From the NCBI GenBank assembly GCA_012518125.1, contig JAAYTF010000126.1, positions 1 through 33,456 on the forward strand: 33,456 nt of DNA. Reading direction: 5' to 3'. The notes under the pieces were generated by a model. The model was not told where the DNA came from. It saw only the letters and a program-made list of their open reading frames with translations, and ran no database searches. This DNA comes from Bacilli bacterium. GTDB lineage: Bacteria; Bacillota; Bacilli; Bacillales; Amphibacillaceae. Every line of letters starts with the position of its first letter. The stretch's first letter is position 1. Below, piece after piece: positions 1 to 14,016 of this stretch. A program made the position numbers and the translations under genes.

Positions 1-11
1 AAAACCAAATT

Positions 12-42
12 AAAATGAAGGACGATTTCGTCCTTCATTTTT
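12..42 (-). terminator. Terminator downstream of serS
   Basis: A 14-bp near-perfect stem (AAAATGAAGGACGA paired with TCGTCCTTCATTTT) with a two-base loop lies just beyond the serS stop codon. On the minus strand it is followed by TTTTAATTT, and on the plus strand by a T-run, so it could work in both directions. Confidence 0.85.
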
Positions 43-47
43 ACACG

Positions 48-1610
<1,563 letters not shown>

Positions 1611-1616
1611 CTTTAT

Positions 1617-1645
1617 AACATACTGATCTAAGGCCATTTATGCAA
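1617..1645 (-). promoter_or_regulatory. SigA-type promoter of the serS leader
   Basis: On the minus strand TTGCAT (1640-1645) and TATGTT (1617-1622) are separated by 17 bp and would start transcription near 1610, at the 5' edge of the T-box leader. The site lies just beyond the pdxS stop codon, so serS is probably transcribed independently of pdxS. Confidence 0.55.
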
Positions 1646-1652
1646 TCAAACT

Positions 1653-2501
1653 TTATTCGCTTCGTTCCGACATCAATTCTGCACCCGTCAACGTGCTGAT
1701 TTCGATGCCTTTCATCGCTTGACCCAAATCTTTTGAAAGTTCTTTGATGAGATCATAATCTTGGTAATTTTCCGCCGCTTGGACGATCGCTTTGGCGTAT
1801 TTCTCCGGATTTTCCGATTTGAAAATTCCTGAACCAACAAATACGCCGTCTGCACCCAATTCCATCATCAATGCAGCATCCGCCGGCGTCGCCACTCCCC
1901 CTGCGGCAAAATTCAATACCGGCAGACGTCCAAGGCGACGAATTTCCATTAATACATCATAAGGTGCGCCATGTTCACGTGCAAACACCATCACTTCATC
2001 TTCACTCATCGCAATCAATTGTTTGATCTCCGCCTGGACTTGGCGCATATGGCGGACAGCTTCGACAATGTTCCCCGTACCAGGTTCGCCTTTCGTGCGA
2101 AGCATTTTTGCACCTTCACCGATGCGGCGCGCCGCTTCCCCGATGTTGCGGCAGCCGCATACGAACGGCACTTTGAAGTCTTTTTTATTAATATGGTACA
2201 AATCGTCGGCCGGCGTGAGCACTTCACTTTCGTCGATGACATCGACGCCCATCGCTTCGAGGACACGGGCCTCCGTAATATGCCCAATGCGGCATTTTGC
2301 CATCACCGGAATGGAGACGGCATTCATTACTTCTTCGACGATTCTTGGATCGGCCATGCGAGCGACTCCGCCTTCTTTACGTATATCGGAAGGGACGCGC
2401 TCTAATGCCATGACGGCGACCGCTCCCGCCTCTTCGGCAATTTTTGCTTGTTCTGCGTTGACGACGTCCATAATCACGCCGCCTTTTTTGAATTCAACCA
2501 T
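1653..2501 (-). CDS. pdxS: Pyridoxal 5'-phosphate synthase subunit PdxS, short N-terminus
   Basis: Lyase/synthase subunit that builds PLP from ribose 5-phosphate, glyceraldehyde 3-phosphate and ammonia; in the family it forms a dodecamer with the glutaminase PdxT. The (beta/alpha)8 barrel is intact. The aspartate equivalent to B. subtilis D24 is D12, and the catalytic lysines K81 and K149 correspond to K69 and K137. The protein has 282 residues against about 294: roughly 12 N-terminal residues (the alphaN segment before KGGVIMD) are missing. An in-frame TGA lies two codons upstream of the ATG and GGGAGGAACTGAGTT provides the ribosome site, so the short start looks real. The gene follows dacA by 22 nt and is probably cotranscribed with it. 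pdxT is absent downstream. Confidence 0.95.
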   Translation of the reverse strand: MVEFKKGGVIMDVVNAEQAKIAEEAGAVAVMALERVPSDIRKEGGVARMADPRIVEEVMNAVSIPVMAKCRIGHITEARVLEAMGVDVIDESEVLTPADDLYHINKKDFKVPFVCGCRNIGEAARRIGEGAKMLRTKGEPGTGNIVEAVRHMRQVQAEIKQLIAMSEDEVMVFAREHGAPYDVLMEIRRLGRLPVLNFAAGGVATPADAALMMELGADGVFVGSGIFKSENPEKYAKAIVQAAENYQDYDLIKELSKDLGQAMKGIEISTLTGAELMSERSE

Positions 2502-2523
2502 AACTCAGTTCCTCCCAAACCTT

Positions 2524-3816
2524 TTAGAATAAGTCTTTGAAGAAATCAACGATTGCGCTGATCATCAAACTGAACCAGTTTTTCTTCTCGACGGTTTCCG
2601 CTGCCACTAAATCGACGGTGATTTCTTTTTTATCGTCGGTGATGAACGGAAACGCGGTTGAGTCGTTGTAGACGAGTTTTGCAACACCAATTTTTTCGCC
2701 TTTTTCAATCGGCGCTTCCAACGCACCATTTTCGTTCAATTTGTCCTCATCGATGACAAACTGTATATCATAGTCTTCATTTGTCCCTTTTTTGATTTTA
2801 AAGTTAAGTGGTTCCGCCAACTCCACTTCGACTTGTTCCGCTTTCCCTTTTTCCACTGGAACGGTCGATTCGCCTTCTTTTTTGAATCCTTTAGGGAACA
2901 GTTCTACCGTCTCAAATTGATCGAATCCGTAATCGAGCAGTTTCGCCGTTTCTTTGAAACGTTCTTCGATGCTGTCGGCTTTCATGACGACGGTGATGAG
3001 ACGTTCATCGCCCCGTTTAGCCGTCGAGGTGAAAGCGTATTTCGCCAGTTCGGTATGACCTGTTTTTAATCCGTCGACGCCTTCATAATAAAATTCTTTC
3101 AAATATTCGCGATCGTGCGGCAACATCCAGTTCCAGTTCAAAATCGTCTGATCTTCAAACTGTTTTTGCGGAATTTTCGAAGTTTCGAGCGATTCCGGAT
3201 AATCATTGATCAAACGATAAGCGAGCTGTGCCGTAGATTTTGCAGAAAGCAAGTTCGTGTCGTCCGGATTTGTGCCTTCCGGATGCTTCCCGTTGAGTGA
3301 TGCATTGTCAAGGCCGGTCGAGTTGACGAATTTGTAATCGGAAAGACCCAACTCTTCCGCCTTTTGGTTCATCAACTTGACGAATTCGCCTTCGGAACCT
3401 GCAATATATTCGGCCAACGCGATCGTCGTAGCATTATCTGAATTGATGACCATCGCGTCAAACAAATCTTTGATCGAATATTCAACGTTTTTTCTTAAAC
3501 CGATTCCGGAAAAACTGTCATTGCCGGAAATTTCGTATACGAAATCACTGATTTCGGTCTTATCGTCCCAACTGATTTCGCCGTTTGCAACCTTTTCCAA
3601 AACGATGTACTCCGTCATCATTTTTGTCATGCTGGCTGGAGGTAAAGCTTCGTTTTCATTTTTCGCATACAAAATTTGTCCCGTATTCGCATCAACGATA
3701 ATTGCCGATTCCGCCTTTATATCCAACGTCTGTGCCGATGCTTCGATCGGTGAAGCTAAATAAACGATGAATAATGCGGCAAACCATATGTAGATGAAGT
3801 TTTTCAATTTAAACAC
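2524..3816 (-). CDS. dacA: D-alanyl-D-alanine carboxypeptidase (PBP5 type)
   Basis: Low-molecular-weight penicillin-binding protein that removes the terminal D-Ala from peptidoglycan stem peptides outside the membrane. The 430-residue product has a signal peptide (hydrophobic to about residue 22, ending near EASA-QT), SxxK at S62-M-T-K65, the SxN motif S126-D-N128 and KTG at 251-253. A C-terminal PBP5 beta domain follows, and the last dozen residues form an amphipathic anchor (IVDFFKDLF). Length matches B. subtilis DacA. The GTG start at 3816 is preceded by GGGGGT at somewhat long spacing; the TTG at 3807 is an alternative. It is followed closely by pdxS. Confidence 0.95.
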   Translation of the reverse strand: MFKLKNFIYIWFAALFIVYLASPIEASAQTLDIKAESAIIVDANTGQILYAKNENEALPPASMTKMMTEYIVLEKVANGEISWDDKTEISDFVYEISGNDSFSGIGLRKNVEYSIKDLFDAMVINSDNATTIALAEYIAGSEGEFVKLMNQKAEELGLSDYKFVNSTGLDNASLNGKHPEGTNPDDTNLLSAKSTAQLAYRLINDYPESLETSKIPQKQFEDQTILNWNWMLPHDREYLKEFYYEGVDGLKTGHTELAKYAFTSTAKRGDERLITVVMKADSIEERFKETAKLLDYGFDQFETVELFPKGFKKEGESTVPVEKGKAEQVEVELAEPLNFKIKKGTNEDYDIQFVIDEDKLNENGALEAPIEKGEKIGVAKLVYNDSTAFPFITDDKKEITVDLVAAETVEKKNWFSLMISAIVDFFKDLF

Positions 3817-3935
3817 GGTTTTTTTACCCCCATGTATCTCTTTTGGACAAATGTTATTCTATCACAAAATCGGTCGAAATAACATCTTAAATTTACATTT
3901 TTTGCGAAAAATTATACAAATTTTATCGGAATTAT

Positions 3936-3964
3936 ACTATAATCAGTTATCGCTCATCTATCAA
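3936..3964 (-). promoter_or_regulatory. Probable dacA promoter
   Basis: On the minus strand TTGATA (3959-3964) and TATAGT (3936-3941) are 17 bp apart, upstream of dacA. The -35 overlaps the loop-side half of the guaB-dacA intergenic hairpin. Further TATAAT-like hexamers occur just downstream, so the exact start is uncertain. Confidence 0.5.
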
Positions 3965-3981
3965 TCATGTATAGATGAGCG
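3951..3981 (-). terminator. Hairpin after guaB
   Basis: CGCTCATCTAT (3951-3961) pairs perfectly with ATAGATGAGCG (3971-3981) around a 9-base loop, just downstream of the guaB stop. No good T-run follows on the minus strand (ATAACTGATT). It may therefore be a weak terminator or an mRNA-stabilising hairpin, and its sequence doubles as part of the likely dacA promoter. Confidence 0.5.
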
Positions 3982-3995
3982 ATCTTTTCATACCT

Positions 3996-5591
<1,596 letters not shown>

Positions 5592-5642
5592 TTAAACGTG
5601 AAATTTTCATAGGAACGGATAAATAAATTTTATAAGATTTAA

Positions 5643-6524
5643 TTATAATAGACGTACAATTTGCTCGTCAAATCGACGGTTTTCATTCAACAACATTTCT
5701 TTTGCCTCTTCGCGGTGATCGATGTAGAGCGTGATATAGCGGTCGGCTACGGCGATGATCCGCGAATAGGGATGGATTTTGTCCGCTTTTAATTTCAACG
5801 GAAAACCGGAACCGTCCAACCGCTCATGATGTTGGATAATCGCCAATTTCGCCTGTTTCGTCAACGTCGGTTCATCTTTGATCATTTCAAATGAAAGGAT
5901 CGGGTGTCTTGGGTCCGCTTGATGCGAATCGATCGCCGGTTTTGATTTCGTCAATCCAATATCGATCAAAATCGCGGCAAAGCCGATTTGCAGCCAGTTT
6001 TTCCTTTTGTAATTCAACAGCTGCGCCAATTTGATGGAAAGGAGGCTGACAACGACGCATTTATAATAAAATAAGTCTTTTTCTCTGCCTGAAACCAAAG
6101 AGCGTATATTATCGATCGATTGTTCTTCGACCATTTCAAACAAAGGCATGCACAGTTGCCTAACGTGATACATATTGACAGGTAAATTCGCTTGCCAAGA
6201 CGTGTACAATGATTTGTACTGGCCGACGACTTCCTTGAACACTTTGATGAAAGGATCCAACTCGATGACGTCGAATTCGTTTTTCACAAGCCGTTTCGGT
6301 TCCTCTTCCTTTTGCCGCTTTTTGTGCGCACTTGTGCCGTTGGTTATTATTTTATCTTCAACCGTCCGTTTTACTCGCACGTTTTCGATGAGAAATTTTT
6401 GAATAAATTCGATTTCCACTTCCGATAAAACTCGGTCTTTGGGGACAATCGGTTTGCCGTTTTTCCCTAGGACGTCTTCCATTAAAACCATGCCCGGTTT
6501 TAATTTCTTCGCATCCAATTCCAT
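5643..6524 (-). CDS. Degenerate HD-GYP domain protein
   Basis: Related to HD-GYP proteins, which usually hydrolyse cyclic di-GMP. The 293-residue product has an N-terminal region starting MELDAKKLKPGMVL (about 1-60, typical of HD-GYP proteins with a small N-terminal domain) and a C-terminal HD-GYP-like domain (about 145-293). Visible motifs are HP at 207-208, HHERLDGSGFP at 232-242 and VADRY with D261. The first metal-ligand histidine is replaced by C156, and the HD dyad reads I187-D188. Catalysis as a metal-dependent phosphodiesterase is therefore doubtful; a binding or regulatory role is an inference. It lies 24 nt after gyrA and is probably cotranscribed with it. No transmembrane segment is seen. 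Confidence 0.8.
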   Translation of the reverse strand: MELDAKKLKPGMVLMEDVLGKNGKPIVPKDRVLSEVEIEFIQKFLIENVRVKRTVEDKIITNGTSAHKKRQKEEEPKRLVKNEFDVIELDPFIKVFKEVVGQYKSLYTSWQANLPVNMYHVRQLCMPLFEMVEEQSIDNIRSLVSGREKDLFYYKCVVVSLLSIKLAQLLNYKRKNWLQIGFAAILIDIGLTKSKPAIDSHQADPRHPILSFEMIKDEPTLTKQAKLAIIQHHERLDGSGFPLKLKADKIHPYSRIIAVADRYITLYIDHREEAKEMLLNENRRFDEQIVRLL

Positions 6525-6548
6525 TCAAATTCTCCTCGTTATCGAATT

Positions 6549-9023
6549 TTATTCCTGATCGGTTGCAGCTTGTTCTTCGTTTTCCCCGTTGCATGCTTCA
6601 TCCACTACTTTCGCGACGGAAGAAACGAATTCATCTTCACGTACGCGAATGAGGCGGACACCTTGCGTATTTCTGCCAGTGACCGGAATGCCTTTTACCG
6701 GTATGCGGATGAGCACGCCGTCGGCAGTAATCAACATTAAATCTTCATTTTCATGAACGATTTCCACCGCGACGACTTGACCTGTCTCTTCCGTCAATTT
6801 GCATGTGAAATATCCTTTTCCGCCACGGTTCGTTTTCCGGTATTTTTCAACTTCCGTCCGTTTACCGATTCCTTTTTCCGTTACGTGCAAAATGTATGCC
6901 CCTTCTTCGATGACATCCATTGAAACGACTTCGTCGCCTTCTCTTAAAGAAATGCCGCGGACCCCGGAAGCGTTTCTGCCCATCGGGCGGACGTTGTTTT
7001 CATCAAAGCGGATAAAATAGCCATGTTTTGTCGCAATGCCGATATCCTTTTTCCCATCGGTCAGGCGAACCGAAATGAGTTCATCGTTTTCACGCAAACG
7101 GATGGCGATCAAACCGCTCTTGCGAATATTTTTGAATTCGGACAAGCTAACCCGCTTGACGAGGCCTTGCTTTGTCGTGAAGAACAGGTAATCTTCATCC
7201 ATCTCGTAATCCTGGACGGCGATGACAGTATTGATCGTTTCATCTTTATCAATTTGCAAAATGTTGATGATCGGCAAACCTTTTGCCGTTCGGCCGAATT
7301 CCGGAATTTCATACCCTCTTAACCGGTAAACTTTCCCTTTGTTCGTAAAGAATAAGACGGTGTCGTGCGTATTGGTTGAAAGCAAATGTTTGACGAAATC
7401 ATCTTCGTTCGTCTCCATGCCTTGCACCCCGCGGCCGCCGCGGTGCTGCGTGCGATAAGTCGATGCCGCAATACGTTTGATGTAACCTTTATGTGTGAGG
7501 GTGATGACGATATTTTCTTCCGGAATCAAATCTTCGTCTTCAAAGAAGTCGACCGTTCCGATTTGAATTTCCGTGCGGCGTTCGTCGTTGTATTTTTCCT
7601 TGATTTCAACAAGCTCTTCTTTGATGATTCCGAGCACTTTCTCTTCGCTTGCTAGAATCGCTTTTAATTCCTTGATCGTCTCGAGCAGTTCTCGATATTC
7701 TTCCTCGATTTTTTCGCGTTCCAATCCGGTCAAGCGTTGCAAGCGCATATCCAAGATCGCTTGCGCCTGTTTTTCGGTCAAATCGAAGCGCTCCATCAAG
7801 CCGTTGCGCGCAATTTCGGTCGTCTGCGAATTGCGGATGAGCGTGATCACTTCATCCAAATGATCGAGCGCAATACGCAAACCTTCCAAAATGTGCGCCC
7901 GAGCTTCCGCTTTGTTCAAATCGAATTTGGTTCTTCGTCTGATGACTTCGATTTGGTGGTCCAAATAATGATTTAACACTTCTTTCAACGACAACACTTT
8001 CGGTCTGCCGTCGACGAGCGCAAGCATGTTGATACCGAAGCTCGTCTGCAACGCCGTATATTTGTACAAATTGTTCAATACGATGTTCGCATTTGCATCG
8101 CGCTTCACTTGGATGACGATGCGCATGCCGCTCCGATCCGATTCATCGTTCAAATCGGTGATGCCTTCGATTTTTTTCTCGCGGACCAATTCCGCGATTT
8201 TTTCAATCAATTTTGCTTTGTTCACCTGATACGGCAATTCGGAGACGATGATCGTCGAAGTGCCGTTTTTGTTTTCGACGATTTCCACTTTTGCCCGGAT
8301 CGTAATCGAACCGCGGCCAGTTTCGTAAGCTTTGCGAATGCCGCTTCGGCCCAATATGATTCCGCCTGTTGGAAAATCAGGGCCTTGAATGTGATGTTCC
8401 ATCAATTCATCGACCGTAATATCCGGGTCATCAATGATCGCCAATACGGCATCGATCGTTTCACCCAAATTGTGCGGCGGGATGTTCGTCGCCATCCCGA
8501 CGGCGATCCCTGAAGAGCCGTTTACGAGCAAGTTTGGAAAACGGGCCGGGAAAACGGTCGGTTCCTGTTCCGATTCATCGTAGTTCCCTTGGAAATCGAC
8601 CGTATCTTTCTGTATATCACGCAACAGTTCCATCGAGATTTTCGACATCCGCGCTTCCGTATAACGCATCGCAGCAGGCGGGTCGCCATCGACGGAACCG
8701 AAGTTTCCATGGCCATCGACGAGCATGTAACGGTGGCTGAAATCTTGCGCCATGCGGACCATTGCGTCATAAACGGCCGCATCTCCGTGCGGGTGATATT
8801 TTCCGATGACATCGCCGACGATGCGCGCCGATTTTTTATACGGTTTATCCGCGTGCATGCCCAATGTGTGCATCGCATATAAAATGCGGCGGTGAACCGG
8901 CTTCAGGCCGTCTCTTACATCTGGTATCGCCCGCGAGACGATGACGCTCATCGCATAATCCAAAAAGGAAGTCTGCATTTCTTGACTAATATCTCGTTGT
9001 TCGATTTTTGACCGATGTTCCAC
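6549..9023 (-). CDS. gyrA: DNA gyrase subunit A
   Basis: Breakage-reunion subunit of gyrase, introducing negative supercoils together with GyrB. The 824-residue product has the winged-helix/tower core with catalytic Tyr121 ([10 protein letters not shown]), a long coiled coil (about 370-500) and the six-bladed C-terminal beta-pinwheel with the GyrA box HRGGRGVQG. The GTG start at 9023 follows GGGAGGTTAATATAA. In the quinolone-resistance region the residue equivalent to E. coli Ser83 is Ala82 ([10 protein letters not shown]), while the acidic residue equivalent to Asp87 is kept as D86. It follows gyrB by 57 nt and probably shares its transcript. The rRNA operon that follows gyrA in B. subtilis is not here. 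Confidence 0.98.
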   Translation of the reverse strand: MEHRSKIEQRDISQEMQTSFLDYAMSVIVSRAIPDVRDGLKPVHRRILYAMHTLGMHADKPYKKSARIVGDVIGKYHPHGDAAVYDAMVRMAQDFSHRYMLVDGHGNFGSVDGDPPAAMRYTEARMSKISMELLRDIQKDTVDFQGNYDESEQEPTVFPARFPNLLVNGSSGIAVGMATNIPPHNLGETIDAVLAIIDDPDITVDELMEHHIQGPDFPTGGIILGRSGIRKAYETGRGSITIRAKVEIVENKNGTSTIIVSELPYQVNKAKLIEKIAELVREKKIEGITDLNDESDRSGMRIVIQVKRDANANIVLNNLYKYTALQTSFGINMLALVDGRPKVLSLKEVLNHYLDHQIEVIRRRTKFDLNKAEARAHILEGLRIALDHLDEVITLIRNSQTTEIARNGLMERFDLTEKQAQAILDMRLQRLTGLEREKIEEEYRELLETIKELKAILASEEKVLGIIKEELVEIKEKYNDERRTEIQIGTVDFFEDEDLIPEENIVITLTHKGYIKRIAASTYRTQHRGGRGVQGMETNEDDFVKHLLSTNTHDTVLFFTNKGKVYRLRGYEIPEFGRTAKGLPIINILQIDKDETINTVIAVQDYEMDEDYLFFTTKQGLVKRVSLSEFKNIRKSGLIAIRLRENDELISVRLTDGKKDIGIATKHGYFIRFDENNVRPMGRNASGVRGISLREGDEVVSMDVIEEGAYILHVTEKGIGKRTEVEKYRKTNRGGKGYFTCKLTEETGQVVAVEIVHENEDLMLITADGVLIRIPVKGIPVTGRNTQGVRLIRVREDEFVSSVAKVVDEACNGENEEQAATDQE

Positions 9024-9080
9024 TTATATTAACCTCCCAAAATTGTTCCGACTAAATGAGCGACCGTTGATTCATACGAT

Positions 9081-11006
<1,926 letters not shown>

Positions 11007-11048
11007 TCACATTCACCTGCTTTTTTTAGTATTCGAGCTATCTTTTGT

Positions 11049-12170
11049 CTAATTGGTCATACGATTTACGGTTCCGCTTACTACGTTATACATCGTAGCT
11101 CGTTTCAACGTTTCATGATCGATTCCATCAACTGAAGTCGTCGTCACAAACGTTTGCACTTTCCCTTGTATCGCGGACAACAGATGCGACTGTCGGAAAT
11201 CATCCAGTTCACTCAACACGTCATCCAACAATAAAATCGGATACTCCCCGATTTGTTCGTAAATCAAATCGATTTCTGCCAATTTCAATGAAAGGGTCGT
11301 CGTCCGTTGCTGCCCTTGTGAACCGTACTGTTTCACATCTTTTCCGTTGATGAAAAATTGCAAGTCGTCGCGATGCGGTCCAATGAGCGTCGTTCCGCGT
11401 TCAATCTCGTTTTCTTTTATTTGTTCAAAACGTTCGCGAAACGTCTTTATTATTGTTTCCTCTGCCGCTTCTTCTAATACTTCGATTGTCGGGACATAGC
11501 TGATCGACAGTTCTTCCAGTTGGCGGCTGATTTTATTATGAATCGGGACCGCCCATTTCCTCAGTTTTTTTAAAAAGTTGAATCTCCTCTGTAAAATGAC
11601 GCTTGCATGGCCAATTAATTGTTCGGTCAAAATATCCAAAAGCGTCGTATCCGGATTCCGTTCCTTTTGCAACTGTTTCAAATACGTATTCCTTTGTTTC
11701 ACGATTTTTTGGTATTCGGATAAGTGAAACAAATAAAGAGGTTCGATTTGACCGAGTTCCATATCGATGAATCGTCTGCGAATTTGTGGCGCTCCTTTCA
11801 CCAAAGACAAATCTTCCGGCGCAAACATGACGACATTGAGCGCCCCGATGAATTCGCTCAACTTTTTTTGTTCAATATGGTTCAATTTCGCTTTTTTGCC
11901 GTTTTTATGAAAAATGAGTTCAAGGGGAACGTTTTGGTTTTTTTTATGTAAAACCGCCCTGATTTTTGCAAAGTCTTCTTCCCATTTGATCAACTCGCGG
12001 TCGTTTGCCGTCCGATGTGATTTCGTAAAAGCGAGCAAATAAATCGCCTCAAGCAAATTCGTCTTCCCTTGTGCGTTTTCTCCGATGATCACATTGACAG
12101 CTTCATCGAAAGTTAAATGCAATTTTTCATAATTGCGGAAATTGGTCAATTCAAGTTCTTTGATAAACAT
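11049..12170 (-). CDS. recF: DNA replication/repair protein RecF
   Basis: SMC-like ATPase that helps load RecA at gaps (RecFOR pathway). The 373-residue product shows Walker A GENAQGKT (30-37), the ABC-type signature region ([17 protein letters not shown]) and Walker B/D-loop [13 protein letters not shown] (about 312-324). The length is normal. The ATG start at 12170 gives [14 protein letters not shown], the usual RecF N-terminus. It lies between yaaA (68 nt upstream) and gyrB. No terminator is visible on either side, consistent with one transcription unit yaaA-recF-gyrB-gyrA. Confidence 0.97.
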   Translation of the reverse strand: MFIKELELTNFRNYEKLHLTFDEAVNVIIGENAQGKTNLLEAIYLLAFTKSHRTANDRELIKWEEDFAKIRAVLHKKNQNVPLELIFHKNGKKAKLNHIEQKKLSEFIGALNVVMFAPEDLSLVKGAPQIRRRFIDMELGQIEPLYLFHLSEYQKIVKQRNTYLKQLQKERNPDTTLLDILTEQLIGHASVILQRRFNFLKKLRKWAVPIHNKISRQLEELSISYVPTIEVLEEAAEETIIKTFRERFEQIKENEIERGTTLIGPHRDDLQFFINGKDVKQYGSQGQQRTTTLSLKLAEIDLIYEQIGEYPILLLDDVLSELDDFRQSHLLSAIQGKVQTFVTTTSVDGIDHETLKRATMYNVVSGTVNRMTN

Positions 12171-12238
12171 CCATTTTCCTCTTTTTATTCAGTAGATTTT
12201 TGGTGGAAAAGAAAAGAACTTTGATTATGAAGGGTGGA

Positions 12239-12463
12239 TCAAGTAGCTTTTTTTTGCACGATAAACGTATGACCGTCGACTTCGACGACGTCATTTTCAT
12301 ACAATTTCCTGCCGCGGCGGTGTTCCCTTTCATTGTTGACCAAAACGCCTTCCTCTTTCAAAAAGTGCTTGATCGCACCGCCCGATTCAAATAAATTGGC
12401 CAGTTTCAACAATTGACCCAAAGTGATGTAGTCCGTATCGATGAAAATTTTTTCTGATTTCAT
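12239..12463 (-). CDS. yaaA: S4-domain protein YaaA/YlqF-like RNA-binding protein
   Basis: A 74-residue protein that is essentially one S4 RNA-binding domain (ITLGQLLKLANLFESGGAIK, then VNNEREHRRGRKLYENDVVEV). It is the protein always found between dnaN and recF in Bacilli. Its exact role is not settled; a link to ribosome assembly has been proposed for the family. The ATG at 12463 is preceded by GGTGAGGTAAAGACAAA. A strong terminator separates it from dnaN, so it likely has its own promoter. Confidence 0.93.
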   Translation of the reverse strand: MKSEKIFIDTDYITLGQLLKLANLFESGGAIKHFLKEEGVLVNNEREHRRGRKLYENDVVEVDGHTFIVQKKAT

Positions 12464-12515
12464 TTTGTCTTTACCTCACCGACAACATTAAATACCCTTT
12501 AAATGTCTTTATTAT

Positions 12516-12611
12516 TTATTTTACTAAATAAAACATCCAATTGAAAGGATTACCCTTAAATAAGAGAAAAATGCCTTGAAATGTAAAAAAAACGTTTTTA
12601 GTGCATTGCAT
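12516..12611 (-). CDS. Possible 31-residue peptide between dnaN and yaaA
   Basis: A short frame of 31 codons starts at an ATG (12611) preceded by GAGAGGTGAAAAAA, a strong ribosome-binding sequence. The peptide begins MQCTKNVFFTFQG, is rich in F, and ends WMFYLVK. It lies after the dnaN terminator and about 50 nt before yaaA. I recognise no family. It could be a leader peptide of the yaaA transcript or a chance frame in an A/T-rich spacer. Confidence 0.25.
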   Translation of the reverse strand: MQCTKNVFFTFQGIFLLFKGNPFNWMFYLVK

Positions 12612-12654
12612 TTTTTTCACCTCTCAAATAAATAAGAACATACATTCCTATAAT

Positions 12655-12692
12655 CAAAAAAAACGTTGATGATCGGAATCACCAACGTTTTC
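12655..12692 (-). terminator. Terminator of the dnaA-dnaN transcript
   Basis: On the minus strand AAAACGTTGGTGAT pairs with ATCATCAACGTTTT around TCCG and is followed by a run of eight T. It lies 12 nt beyond the dnaN stop codon, so dnaA-dnaN should end here and yaaA onward needs separate initiation. Confidence 0.9.
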
Positions 12693-12704
12693 TTAACCGT
12701 GTTT

Positions 12705-13850
12705 TTAAAAGGTTCTAACCGGCAAAATGAGATGCAATATTTTTTCGTTTTCCGGGTTCGTCACCATAAACGGATGCATCGGGCCGGTGAACGATATGTT
12801 CACTTCTTCCGAATCGATCGTGCGCAGCGCTTCAAGCAAATATTTCGAGCTGAAGGAAATGTTCACTTCTTCGCCTTCGTGCGAGATGATTTCCATCTGT
12901 TCGTTCACTCTGCCGATCTCCGGGGAATTGCTTGAAATTTCGATAAACGGTTTTCCCAAGGCTTCGAAGCGGACGACATGGTTTTGCTCTTCACTCGCAA
13001 GGAGAGCCGCGCGATCTAACGTGCGGATAAATTCTTTCGTTTTCATCCGCAGCGTCGATTTGACGTTCGTCGGAATGAGTCTGTCCGTATCCGGATACGT
13101 TCCGCTCAACAACCGGGAAATGAACAATAGGTGGTCCGTGTAAAATACGACCTGGTTTTTCATGATCGATATGTAAATCGTTTCTTCCACGTTATTGATA
13201 ATTTTGCTTAACTCCAATAAACTTTGACCCGGAATGACGATGCTCAAATCGGCCGTCTGTTCATCCAATAAATCGACGTTCGCTTCGCTTCTGGCGAGTC
13301 GATGCGTGTCAGTTGATGTGAAGCGGACATTCCCATCGTGAAACGATACGTGCACCCCGGTCAAGATCGGTCTCGTCTCCATCGTCGATACCGCAAATAC
13401 GGTTTGGCGGATCAACTTTTTCAAGTCTTTAGCCGGGATTGAAAAATGCGGGTTGTCTTTTTCAACGTATATCCGTGGATATTCTTCGCTGCTTTGGCCA
13501 TGAAGTTCAAAAACGGACTTTTCCGATCGAATGATCGTTTGATAGTTGTCTTTTACTTCAATATGGACGATTTCCCCAGGCAGTTTCTTGATGATGTCGG
13601 GGAAATGCGGTACCGGAAGCACGATGGAACCGTTGGAGATGTCTGTGATGACTTCTTCATCGCCATCTTTGCTTTTGATCGTTGATTCGATCGTGATATC
13701 CGAATTGCTTCCAGTTAGCGTAAGGGTATCATTGTTCATGTTCAGCTTCATTCCGGTGAGAATCGGAATCACTGCTGCGCGAGGAGATATGGCGTTGCTT
13801 ACTTCTTGGATGCTTGCCAAAAGTTTTTGTCTTTTGATGCTAAATTTCAT
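12705..13850 (-). CDS. dnaN: DNA polymerase III beta subunit (sliding clamp)
   Basis: Ring-shaped dimer that tethers DNA polymerase III to DNA. The 381-residue product has the three repeated clamp domains, beginning MKFSIKRQKLLASIQEVSNAISPR and ending with the conserved LILPVRTF. The family motifs ETRPILTGVHV and THRLARSE are present. The ATG at 13850 has AAGGAGGG in front. It follows dnaA after a 163-nt spacer that carries part of oriC, and it ends at a strong terminator. Confidence 0.98.
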   Translation of the reverse strand: MKFSIKRQKLLASIQEVSNAISPRAAVIPILTGMKLNMNNDTLTLTGSNSDITIESTIKSKDGDEEVITDISNGSIVLPVPHFPDIIKKLPGEIVHIEVKDNYQTIIRSEKSVFELHGQSSEEYPRIYVEKDNPHFSIPAKDLKKLIRQTVFAVSTMETRPILTGVHVSFHDGNVRFTSTDTHRLARSEANVDLLDEQTADLSIVIPGQSLLELSKIINNVEETIYISIMKNQVVFYTDHLLFISRLLSGTYPDTDRLIPTNVKSTLRMKTKEFIRTLDRAALLASEEQNHVVRFEALGKPFIEISSNSPEIGRVNEQMEIISHEGEEVNISFSSKYLLEALRTIDSEEVNISFTGPMHPFMVTNPENEKILHLILPVRTF

Positions 13851-13887
13851 TGGGGGGCCCTCCTTATTTACTCTTTATTATAAAAAT

Positions 13888-14016
13888 ATCATCATCATAA
13901 TCATACCTGTTAGTTTGTTGATAACGTAATCGAAGGTGTAAATTGCTACGCTTTGCCCAAGTTAATAACATGTGGATAAATTTTTTGATCTATCAGTTTT
14001 ATTCACATGTGGATTA
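13888..14016 (-). other. oriC, dnaA-dnaN part: DnaA boxes and probable unwinding element
   Basis: Between dnaA and dnaN, reading the minus strand, there are boxes TAATCCACA (14008-14016, over the dnaA stop), TGTGAATAA (13999-14007), TTATCCACA (13971-13979, perfect) and TTATCAACA (13916-13924, one mismatch). Eleven to twelve bases after the last box comes TATGATTATGATGATGAT (13888-13905), a run of GAT/TAT triplets, then ATATTTTTATAATAAAG. In B. subtilis the DNA-unwinding element lies in this spacer and DnaA loads on repeated trinucleotides (DnaA-trios) beside a box. The arrangement here matches, so this is the likely opening site. Confidence 0.8.
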
